Below, piece after piece: positions 1 to 10,895 of a stretch of DNA of 64,000 bases (its first letter is position 1; every line of letters starts with the position of its first letter). Both the position numbers and the translations under genes were made by a program. Source of the stretch: Lumbricus rubellus (taxonomy: Eukaryota > Annelida > Clitellata > Crassiclitellata > Lumbricidae). The notes beneath the pieces are model-generated. The model saw nothing but the letters and a program-made list of their open reading frames with translations, was not told the DNA's origin and searched no databases. The stretch lies in contig OX243816.1 of assembly GCA_945859605.1 (NCBI GenBank), forward strand, positions 37,732,676 to 37,796,675. The letters are read 5' to 3'.

Positions 1-169
1 AGCTGACTATCCGTTTTTGCTGGAACTTTAATCATCTTGAGCATTAGGCCTACCATGTATAAAGTGTAGAAGTGTACAGTGTAGGCCTACAGAACTTATT
101 TTACCTTCCATCTCACAACCGAAGGCTATATACTGGACCATGGACTAATTAGAATGGATCTTACTTTGT

Positions 170-483
170 CATGGGCGTCCGCAGCGGGACGTAAGGGGGC
201 GCAAGTGCGCCTCCCTGGAATCCGGATTTTCGCATAGTTGAACATATAGGCTATTTAGATTATTTGGTTGCGATTTTGCGATTTTCTATGTGATTATCGA
301 TTCGATCTACAAATTAAACCTATAAATTATGTCTTTCTTTGGGCGCATAACGTAGCCTATAGGCCTAGGTATAGGCTATTTTATTCTCTATTGGTAATAT
401 GGAAATTCAAGCTGTCACCCATTAAGTTTAGACCATTCTTCAAAAGTTTGCGCCCCCTAGAAAAATTCCTGCGGACGCCCATG
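170..483. mobile_element. hAT-type MITE, 314 bp
   Basis: Inverted ends CATGGGCGTCCGCAG (170-184) and its reverse complement (469-483) enclose non-coding DNA. Both sides carry the direct repeat TACTTTGT (162-169 and 484-491). An 8-bp target duplication with short inverted ends is typical of non-autonomous hAT elements. Similarity of the two ends continues inward through a G-rich GGGGGCGCAA block. No transposase is present. Confidence 0.8.
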
Positions 484-3400
484 TACTTTGTATGCCTAAT
501 CGTAGCCTAATCGTTAAGTTTCAAACTTCTAACGCGCTCTCGAAAGCCAGCGATGGGCACCAGCTTATTCACGAGCGCCGCATCTAGGCTATATAGTCAG
601 AGTGGTCGTCAACTGGTCATCAAAGGCGGTCCAGTTTAAGCCTGCTACACACAATTTTTTATGAATTTTACAGTCAAATTCTTTCTTTAAAAAATGAGTG
701 CCGAGTCCGGTTCCAGCCGCTTTCAGTGCGTGAAACAAAGCAGCGGGACCGTATTAAATAATTCCGTGTAGTTAGGCTACTTCAGTATGAGCGTAGGCCT
801 ACACGCACCTTAGTCTATTGGCAAATTATTGCGGTTTAGTGAGTTCGTCTTAAAAGTGGACGCAAACTAAGCGCATTACCGGTAATTGCTCGTAAACTCA
901 TTAATCACGAAATTAAGTTCAACTGCGCATTCTCAAGTGTTCTTTAAAGTTGCATGAAAGCAATTGCATATCACTGCGGTTCATAGAGCCAGATTCAAGG
1001 GTCTGTACGTATAATAGGCCCAACGTTCCCTCTAAGGTTTGCAGGTGGTTGTGCAAATTTGGAATCTTTTGTGCAACAATTTACAATTTCATTTTTCCTG
1101 TGCAACAATTTTGCGGCGGCAGAAAGGAAAGTTCAGTTAAACACAAATTCAAGACATAAGTATTATCAAAAAACTGTGCTGGAAATGTGTTTCAGTGTGT
1201 TTGTGTGTGCGTGTTGTGTATGTTTGTGGGTCTTGCACTTAGGCCTATGTCTTCCAAGTTATCAGCTTCATAAATAATTCGTGGTCCGCACCGTCCGCTG
1301 CAGATCTTTCATGCAGAAAGAATGAACTTCGTCCATATTAACTGTAGGCCTATGGCCCACCAGGCGCCCGAATATAGGCTTGCTGGGAGGAGTAAAACAC
1401 AATAAGCAGAGTCAAATGTTTTAGCAAGAGCTTAAAAATTGCCAATTGGTAAATTAAGAACATGAAATTTTTCGTACAAGTTTTCAAATGTAAATGTCTC
1501 CGTTTCACTTTTAGGTATAATTAATAAACCTACTAATGTTGCCATTGAGTTTTTTTGGCCAAAGAAATTCATTAAAAACCAAAATGTAAGCTAATCATTA
1601 AAATAGGCCTATGTGTCAATTTTCTGTGGTCAAGTGCCCCTCTTGCCCCTGTTTTTCATCGCCGATGGTCCTGATGTCAAATAAAGTTTTCTCCTGATGA
1701 GGCTATTTACATGATCGAATATTTCTGGTTTTTGCTTTAATCTGATTCATAAGACTAAAGCATCTCTGTCAATAGTATGTCCGCAGCCGCTACTCCCTAA
1801 ATTTAAGCAGACTTTCCTCATGAACCGCCTATCATTTTCGATTTCCTTGAAACCACATAATTTTTGACAATTTGCTAGCAGTAGGAGCTCCTTTCCAGAA
1901 AAATGATGTAGGTTCTAAATGTAATTTAGTTTACAATAATATTGCGACTGACTGTGACGACTTTTCTGGAGTTTTCCCAACAGACAAAATAAATAAATTA
2001 TTTCCCCTCACGTAGCCTACGTCAATGAAAATCTAACATTGTCAGATAATAACAAAAATCTATTTGTGCCATTGTCGATATGAATATCAGCCTCTGGCAG
2101 CTGAACCTCGAAACCTACTAAATCCGACAAGAGCTAATAGCCTACTAGATTCCTTCCCGCTTGCCCCATGGGTAACAGCCACACACTTCCGGTGGTCAGT
2201 TACACATGGCGAACGCGCACCTATAATTATCTATTATCCTGCGCAAATGGCCAAATCACATATACAGGGCACAAACACTAAATTACAGCCGTTATTCGTC
2301 GCAGTTATAGACTTCCTCACTTTGAAAGTCGTTACGAAAAGAATTGAAACGAATGTCAATGGGGATAGCTAGATCGTACGCGCAAACTGAAAAAGCGGCC
2401 GTAGATACTTTAGCCCACAGCACTAGCACCGTTTCTTACAGCCTAAATGCAGATTTAACCAAAATTGCTACAAGAACAAAATAAAAATGATAAGTAACTT
2501 AGACGGATTTTTCGCGCGGCAGATAAAATCTTCTGCGCGGCAGGAGTTTTTCTTCTGCGCGGCCGCGCAATCGCGCAGCTTAGAGGGACGATTATAGGCC
2601 TACGTGTCTGCGTGAAATTGCTAATCCAGGGGTGGCATATTTTCAAAAACTTTTCAAAGCTTTTTTAGGTTCTGGCTAATGGCTAAAACCTGTAGGCCTA
2701 ACTGATATAGTCTGATACTCGCTATAATATTAGCTACCGGGTGCTAAGATAGCCTAATAGGAGCGAGTAGATCTATTGCAACCGAAGATAGCCAACGATT
2801 TGGAGACGGGTCTCCTCTTTTGGTGAGATATATTATCTCACAGTTAAGTGGACGGTTTCAAACCCGATCCAGACCCGTCTCAATTTGACGACTGTGCAAT
2901 GTGCATAATGGTCTACAAACAGACAGCATCCGGGTCTATAGGTCTACATGTAGAGTGGCCTGCGACAAGACACCGAAGACACACCATGCATGAGAAACAA
3001 CTACAGTGCAAATATGCTGTAGGTTATATCATAGACCAAGGCATATGATATAGAATAACATAGCCTACAGCAAACGTGACCTTGTGGTGTCGAGTCGTGG
3101 ATAGATCTATAGGCCTAGATAGGTTGTAGCCTTAGGTTTACAGAATACAAAACTACAAGGCTACGAACTTACTGACAATGGAAGCAAAGCCCAGAACATT
3201 TAAGAACCCCTGCGAAGTCATTGTATACTTGTACGTTGTGCAACAAATAACGTGCTAATAAAAGTGCGTGTACTATGTTTGTGTGAAGGTGTACGTGGGT
3301 GAGTGCGTGTGTGCGTGTGTTTGCGTGTGCGTGTGCATTATTTACAAACGTTGGCAGTCGTATAGCCTACCCCTAGAAGAAGCGGCGATCTCAAAGCGCT

Positions 3401-4116
3401 GTTGGTTCAATGTCTAAACAAAAAATCGATTCAAGAAGCCGTTCGTTCGATCAGCATCCAGTTCGATCCGGTGACGGTCAGCGATCGATTAATTGATCTC
3501 CATCGATCGTTAATCGATCCCAAATGACCCTTCACAACGACTCGATCGTCGGAATTCAAGTCATATAAGTTTGGCTTGCGTTGACTTTACAGGCCGATTC
3601 CGGCTTTCGGCCGAATCTTGACTAAGTCGCCAATTATTATTATGAAGAAGCATTAAGCGAAGTATTTACGCGGAACAAGTGAGAATATTTAGCCCGTGCT
3701 GACGAATAGCTTGATTGAGTCGCTCGTTCTAATAGTCTGGACCACATCGATTGGGGAGTCTCATGGTTAGTAAGGAAGTTGATCTGCTGTTTAAAGGAGT
3801 TATAAGACTAATCGACCGTGAGCAACTACTTACAAGATTGCATTTTGTGAGTGCTCAAAGCAAAGTGTAGAGTGACTGGCAATGTGACAGATAGTTAGTG
3901 TTTTTGAGTGTCATTAGGCCTATAAAATTGCGAGGTTCTAATCTGTGCATAGATTTGCCTGTCTAAGCTGTCTTCGTCAGGTTAAGTAACGACTGTAAGG
4001 ATAATAAGCTAATTACTGTCGAACCTATGTCTGGTTCATCATTGAAAAGAATCGTGTAAAGTCTGATCCTCACGATTAACTTACTTACCTTCATACACAT
4101 AGGCCTACATTATTTT
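484..4116. other. Intergenic, no gene recognised
   Basis: Open frames here are short and show no recognisable domain. The stretch is rich in TAGGCCTA and TAGCCTA words and has a GT-rich simple stretch at about 3266-3340. Untranslated or first exons of the otopetrin gene could lie here but cannot be identified by eye. Confidence 0.5.
3425..3548. promoter_or_regulatory. Cluster of ATCGAT-type sites
   Basis: ATCGAT occurs at 3425-3430, 3484-3489, 3502-3507 and 3513-3518, with further TCGATC words around 3447, 3463 and 3542. ATCGAT and ATTGATC resemble sites of cut/Onecut homeodomain proteins. A regulatory role is inference from clustering only. Confidence 0.25.
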
Positions 4117-4352
4117 GTGGGCGCGATGGTGTAGTCACTGTAGTGGGTGTGTGCATCGCCTTGCAGCCGAAGGATTGCAGGTTCGAATCCAACTCAAGTC
4201 GCCGTGTATGGACCATCGATGGTATGGACCTTGGGCAAGTCCTTCTCTCGCAATTGCTCTGCGCTTCGCGTGAAAATCCCATGCATTGTCCGCGCTGTAG
4301 TCCCGAGCGCCTCTGAGTAGTGAGATTGAATGGGCGTTATAACAAGTGCCCA
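4117..4352 (+). mobile_element. tRNA-derived SINE
   Basis: The head shows a degenerate A box near 4125-4140 and a clear B box, GGTTCGAATCC, at 4180-4190. It continues into a tRNA-unrelated body with the words GGGCAAGTCCTTC and GCGCCTCTGAGTAG, and a tail containing GGGCGTTATAACAAGTG. Related copies lie at 9.1, 50.6, 52.3 and 60.5 kb. The A-box arm does not form a convincing mature tRNA. Confidence 0.8.
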
Positions 4353-4387
4353 TATACAAACAAATTATGCATACATTATAATTCATG

Positions 4388-4453
4388 TGTATGTATGTAT
4401 GTATGTATGTATGTATGTATGTATGTATGTATGTATGTATGTATGTATGTATG

Positions 4454-4484
<31 letters not shown>

Positions 4485-4570
4485 GTATGTATACTATGTA
4501 TGTATGTATGTATGTATGTATGTATGTATGTATGTATGTATGTATGTATGCATGTATGTACGTATGACAT
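4388..4570. repeat. (ATGT)n microsatellite
   Basis: Nearly uninterrupted TATG tetranucleotide with a small break around 4483-4498. It follows the SINE tail, a common place for microsatellite growth. Its open frames in several registers are artefacts. Confidence 0.95.
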
Positions 4571-5865
4571 GTATGCATTGTATTGTATTGTATGTATGAA
4601 TCAAGGATACGTACATATAATACAATCACTCATGAGTAGAGCCGACACATAAAACATAATCATATACTTACATGTGCATTGATAGACATAGGCCTACATA
4701 CATGCGTGCATACATACAAATTAATGCATACCTGGATACAATTAATACATGCCCGCACATAGCCTACATGCGTAGCCTATACTTACATAAATAGGCTATA
4801 GGCCTACGCATGAGAGCATGCAAATAGATAATACACAGGTCTATGTATGCACGAATATCTTTGCATGCAATACACACGTAACATAAATGAGAATTGGCCT
4901 ACTAAAACATCACACAGAGTAGCGAGAATCTTTGTATTCCATCTGGGTTTGAACCTGGACAAATATTGTCGTTTTTCAAACAACAGAGAATGACGTAAAA
5001 GATTTAGCCTAATAATTATGACCTCTGCGATTAACCTTTTACGGTCAAAAAATATTCCATACTTCAATGAGATGATGGACGACACAAACAATAACAACAT
5101 CGCCGTAATATAACACCGGCTTAGTCCACTTAATCAGGTGTAAATTCTTCGAATGCGAGACATCTGTAAGATTTGGTGATGTGGTGACATTATGGCCACT
5201 TAGCTTTAATCTTTTTAACTTACGCATAGGCCTACTGGCTTCGTGACATAATATACTCTATTTTCAAAATGCGCTATATGACATATGCCCACTTAAATAT
5301 ATACATGTATAGGCCTAATTATAATCAGCTTATACATACATGCATACATACAATACATACATGTGGTCAGCAGGCTGACAGCAGCATTTTTCGGCTTGTT
5401 TATAGGCAAGCACGTCCTACCATTATTGGTTTGATCGTCTCTTAGCGAAGCATTTGAACCGAAATCACAAAGATCAGAGGGGTCAGCTGGGGTAAACATG
5501 CCCCCCTATCGTCGTCGTGCTTGTCGTGTGCAAATAAATAATAAGCTTCTTTGTTGTTTACAGTTTCACAGAGTTCTACAGCAGAGTTCAAAGAGTTGAC
5601 GTTTTGAGACAGTACGACGTGTGAATAATAATCAATTATTATTAGCCGCACTTCAAACAGTCTTAATGCTAATGTTTCAAAACAGACGCTTAGCATTTTA
5701 TTCTGTGGACTGTAGCCTATGTCCAACGAAAACACGACAGAACTAAATACTTACGAGAGGTTATCGATGTTTTCAGACCATTGTTTGCTATTGATCCACC
5801 TACGCCGACGATCCAGGCCCCACTCCATGGCTGGTGACCGCTAAATCGCATCTAGGCTATATATA
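4571..5865. other. Intergenic, nothing recognised
   Basis: Short open frames only, with no domain or splice-consistent exon. It contains scattered TAGGCCTA words and ATACATAC-type simple sequence around 5331-5362. Confidence 0.5.
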
Positions 5866-7248
5866 CACTGTGTCCCGAAAAATTCCAAGGCTTTATGGTA
5901 AATATGAAAATAATTAGTAAACATTAATAGATTTTTAAAATTCCAAAAACAATTTAATCCTGAAATATTATGGAACTATAATTTATGTTCAAAATGCCCG
6001 CCATTGGCTTCAACACAAGCTTCGAGACGTACACGCCACTGACTAACAGCAGCATCGACGACCAGTTGATCAAGTTCATCCCAAGCATTAACAATCCGCT
6101 CGCGGAGTTCTTCGAGGTTTCTGACCTTTGTTTTGTATACTTTCTCCTGCATAACTCCCCAAATTTTATAATCAACAGGATTTAAGTCCGGACTGTTTGG
6201 AGGCCAAAGATATGGAGGTATGAAATCTGGAGTTTCCTTTGTCAGTAGCTCAACCGTTGCATGAGCTCGGTGAGCTGGAGCTCCATCTTGCTGAAATGTG
6301 TAATATTCTGAATATTGTCGTATATCAGGTAATAGTTTTTCCAGCAACAAAGAATCTCGATAGTAATTTCCATTTATTTTAACGCCTGGTTCTATGAAAT
6401 GTACGTCTGTTTTACCCAGAGCAGATACACCAACTGAAACCATTACTGACTGGCTGAATGTTGGGCGAGTTCTAAGCAAACGATTAGCTGGGATGTTTTT
6501 CTTCCGAGTTCCGGTAGCAACGTACAGACGATCATTTTGACTGTTCTTTGGTGTGGCGATGGTAAACAACTTTTCGTCCGTAAACCAAATAAAATTTACC
6601 ATGTGATCAGGATATCGATCTAACAAAGTCCTTGAACGCTCGATCCGTGCTTGCTTGTTGGCTTCGGTTAGTTCAGTCGCTCGTCTTTTTTTCAAACACT
6701 TCAGCTGAAGGTCATTTTTTACAATTTTGTGCACTGAAGTTTTTGAAATTCCAATCTCTCGAGCGATTTCTCTTAGCGTTAGATGTGACTGAGGTCGATC
6801 TTCTTGACTTAAAACGAGATCCTGAACTTTTTCGATATTTGCATTTCTCCGTGCGACTCTGGGTCTACCGCTACCCTTGCGACGCTTAGACAATCCGGTT
6901 CGATCAATTTTTCTTATAAGGTACTCTAGTCCGCCTAATGTCCAACCTTTATCCGGATATTCTTTCAGAAACTTATTTGCACTATAATTGTTGTTTTGGC
7001 GTAAAAATTTTATAACAATTTTGTCTTCCTCGCTGAACGCCATCTTTCTAGAAACTTTCTTTACAAAATATAAAATTCAAATACGTCACTGTGACGTAAT
7101 TTTAAACGGGGGCCGTTAATAAATTACAACGAATTTAGTTGGTAATTATGTACGGATCAAAAAGGTTTTTAAATTTATTAATTGATTATTATTTACTATA
7201 GTTTTTTCATTCATATTTTAGAACCTTGGATTTTTTCGGGACACAGTG
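5866..7248 (-). mobile_element. Mariner-type transposon, complete, 1383 bp
   Basis: Inverted ends start CACTGTGTCCCGAAAAA and continue as a CCAAGG block on both sides. The element is flanked by TA at 5864-5865 and 7249-7250, the Tc1/mariner target duplication. One intact transposase frame fills the interior on the minus strand. Complete ends plus an unbroken gene suggest recent insertion, possibly an autonomous copy. Confidence 0.93.
5976..7043 (-). CDS. Mariner DD37D transposase, 355 aa, intact
   Basis: This is the cut-and-paste transposase of the surrounding element; it binds the inverted ends and catalyses excision and integration at TA in the nucleus. The N-terminal third is helix-turn-helix-like (about residues 5-125) with a GRPR linker near residue 60. 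The DDE domain follows: first Asp in WFTDEKLF, second in FQQDGAPAH, third in NSPDLNPVDYKIW. There are 37 residues between the second and third Asp, the DD37D signature, rather than the DD34D of classical mariner. Length is normal for the superfamily, and there is no internal stop or frameshift. The ATG at 7043 is about 205 bp inside the right element end. The exact subfamily (maT or a relative) is inference; Tc1/mariner membership is certain. Confidence 0.95.
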   Translation of the reverse strand: MAFSEEDKIVIKFLRQNNNYSANKFLKEYPDKGWTLGGLEYLIRKIDRTGLSKRRKGSGRPRVARRNANIEKVQDLVLSQEDRPQSHLTLREIAREIGISKTSVHKIVKNDLQLKCLKKRRATELTEANKQARIERSRTLLDRYPDHMVNFIWFTDEKLFTIATPKNSQNDRLYVATGTRKKNIPANRLLRTRPTFSQSVMVSVGVSALGKTDVHFIEPGVKINGNYYRDSLLLEKLLPDIRQYSEYYTFQQDGAPAHRAHATVELLTKETPDFIPPYLWPPNSPDLNPVDYKIWGVMQEKVYKTKVRNLEELRERIVNAWDELDQLVVDAAVSQWRVRLEACVEANGGHFEHKL

Positions 7249-7483
7249 TATAGAGCCTCAGGATAAAGACGATTAAAACTTCGACGGATTGATACATTGT
7301 CAAGTCTCACAGTAGGCTATCGTTGTCAGCTGTTGCTATTCGCCGATCAAGACTGGCTACTCCCCTCGACATGGTATGTAGCCTAGGCTGCCAACAGTTT
7401 GATTCAACTCCTTCGATTATAACTTCCTATCATCCGATCATTATTATGCATTTTAATCATATTGCGTTGTGTCAGTTTGAGAG

Positions 7484-7725
<242 letters not shown>

Positions 7726-7871
7726 AATTATTACCGGTACCGTTGTTGTTTGTTGCCGGAGATATTTAGCCTATGACCCTTAAATGTTCCACGCTATATC
7801 TGGAGGTTGGAATGGTGTTAGGTCTATACTCTGGAATGGCAATTATTATATATTAATTACTATTAATTATT

Positions 7872-7892
7872 ATAGGCCCTAATTATTATTAC

Positions 7893-7947
<55 letters not shown>

Positions 7948-8001
7948 GTTGTTGTTGTTATTTTTTATCATTATTATTATCATTATCATTATTATTATTT
8001 A
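7872..8001. repeat. (ATT)n microsatellite
   Basis: ATT triplets with a short GTT run, ending just upstream of the first recognised otopetrin exon. Confidence 0.9.
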
Positions 8002-8027
8002 TTAGTCTGATATGTCACCTTGCATAG

Positions 8028-8461
8028 GATTCCTCTCGAGACACGAATGACAATGACCATACTACTAAGGTCGACTCGTCACAGCTGCATACCACCGGTC
8101 ACCACCATCATCATCACAACCATCGATCGTCAGTCACTGGTGGTGGTGATGACCAGGGTGGTGGTGGAGGTCAGGTCCCCGTCTGGCAGAGGAGACGTCG
8201 GTCGTCATCCGTTCCAAACCTTCGTCTTGCCTTTGAGGATAAGAAGAAACGGAAGAAACAGATCTGCCAGATCGAGAGTCACCACGCGTAAGTTGCAGCT
8301 GAGCACTTAAGTTAATCCTCTACACAGTTATTATGAAAATTATTATTGGAAAGAAGGTGGCTCAGTATAATATTACAGCAACGCACTAGACTTAGAGCAT
8401 TGCTATCTTATCTATCCATCCATCCATCCGTCCACCCACCCATCCATCCGTCCGTCCGTCC

Positions 8462-8509
<48 letters not shown>

Positions 8510-8574
8510 CACTATCTGTCTACCCGTCCGTCCGTCGGTCTGTCTGTTTGTCTGTCTATCTATCTGTCTATCTG

Positions 8575-8627
<53 letters not shown>

Positions 8628-10851
8628 ATATCCATCCGTCCATCTATCTGTCTATATCCGTCTATCTATCCTTCTATCTGTCTGACTCTCTTTCACTTGA
8701 ATTACGACTTATCTATAATTTCTAAATGCATTGGTTTCTGTGTACAATTAAAGGGACAGCCTGTACAGCATCGTCAGTGTACTCTACGCTGTCTTCATCA
8801 TGGTCATGGGAGCCTCGCTTCCCATCGCAGAAATCTTCGTCGACAATGCAGGAATGCACATTGGCAATTTCGAGGTAGGTTTTTTAAAAGCACGTGGCCA
8901 ACAATTCAGCACGATTCAGCCACAGTGGGCTAGTAGAGATAGTACAATAATATACATTATACATCTGCTGTAAAGTTACTAAAGTATGTTGCTCCTGGTA
9001 CACGTCTAGTCTTTGCGGCGTGAAAGACGCAGCGCTCGTAAATAAACTGGTGCTCTACGCTTGTCTTTAGAGTTTTTGTTTGTATGTTTGTATGTGCACT
9101 TGTTATAGCGCCCCTTCAAGCTCTCTCTACTCAGAGGCACTCCCGGTGCAGAGCGGACACTGCATCGGAGTTTCACGCCGAAGCGCTGAGCAATTGTAAG
9201 TGAAGAACTTGCCCAGGGTTCTTACGCGGGGAGGTGGATTCGAACCTCGGACCTTCCGGCTCCAAGGCAACGACGCCACCACTAGACCACCGCGCCCCAC
9301 AAGAGTTAAACGAGTGCCGTTTGGCGTTTGTTTCCTATGGTCTTTTAGCTGATTGTTCTTTGTCCGTTGTAGGGTTTCTACGTCTACCTGTTCGTCGTGA
9401 GTATCGCCTTCCTCGTCTTCGTTCAACTGTTCGTCATACGCAATCAGCACAACGCAATAACGACCGTGTTTGAAAAGATGATCGGAAAATGCCGGAAAAC
9501 ACCGACGGACTCCGATCATGGCGGCAGGTCTTCGTCATCAGGTGACAACAACAACAATTCCTCGTTCTGCTTCTGGACATCATCGTCTGCTGGAGGGGAG
9601 AGAAGAGGAACAGCGGAGAACAAGGCGATGTCGCTCAATAGTCATGCTCACACCGGAGGATTCTTCCTTCGACTCGGAGCTGTTGGTAAGATCTCCTTTA
9701 TAGTAGGCTACATAGCAGTGTAATAAATAATAATGAGATCTCTTCTGGCTATCCCGGAGACTTGCCAATGGGGATGAAGTGTTAGCGACTTCATTTTCAA
9801 GGCCTCGGCATATGAGAGCGGTGGCCAATCCTCTCCTTCACCTCATTACATAGCAATGTAATGTAATTTAAATCTCTGAGAATTTCAAGGTAGGTGACTC
9901 TCGAAGATTTAAGAAGCTATAACTGGATCGTATACTTTCAAGTTCATTCTGAACCAGAGGCTTCTATTCCTATAGACTACCATATACATGTAGGTGGACG
10001 TAACTTGATCCCATACAGTGAAAACATGGAATGAGAAACGAGCTTAAACTCACGCTTGGAGGGGTATGTCGACCCTGGAGGGAAAGGCCGAACCTGGAGA
10101 AAGAAGGAGAGGGATCGAACACGGATGTTGATGACACAGATGATGAATACAACAATAAAAACTCAGGTGGAAGGCACAGCGGAGAATGGAGTGGCAACAT
10201 TCTACATTCGAACCTGCAAATATAGGCTACAGGTGGCAGAGAAACGGAAAAAGATGAGTCCAAAGCGAGATACAAGTACAATGTACAATTGTACATGTAT
10301 GTCGTTTAAATATTGATTAACTGATTAGTATGGATCTAAAGTTTCTAAACCGTCGTGTGTGTCGGCGATGAACAGGATTTGGAATTGGAGCGATGATTCT
10401 GGAAGGTCTGCACTTCGGTGCATTCATCGAGAATGACCCCTACCTGGAGTGCGTCCAACTCACAGAGGTCGTTCGTCCACTGCTGCAGATGATCTTCATC
10501 CTTTCGCAGACTTACTTCATCTTCAGAAATTCAAAGGCACGTTCAAACTCAATTCTCATCCCCCACCATATAATTATCCACTCTATTTTAAAATTAACCT
10601 AGAAATTAAATCACCCTTAACTCTTATATCATGTGCTAGTAAACTTCTCTTTCTCTTCCTTCAGGCTTGAATTAATTCCTCTCTGCGCAGGGGTCAGTCA
10701 CTCGGATCCTCCTCTTCGCTTTCCTCTGTTTTGTGCTAGTTAACGCGTTATTTCAGTTCTGCATTATTTCTTTGAAGTGTGTGTGTGTGTGTGTGTGATG
10801 TGTGTGTGTGTGACACTGTGTGTGTGTGTGTGTGATGTGTGTGTGTGTGAC

Positions 10852-10895
<44 letters not shown>

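Noticed and set aside
4117..4200. Possible functional tRNA gene
   Set aside because: Only the internal promoter boxes are tRNA-like; the stems do not pair well and the same sequence recurs with a SINE body.
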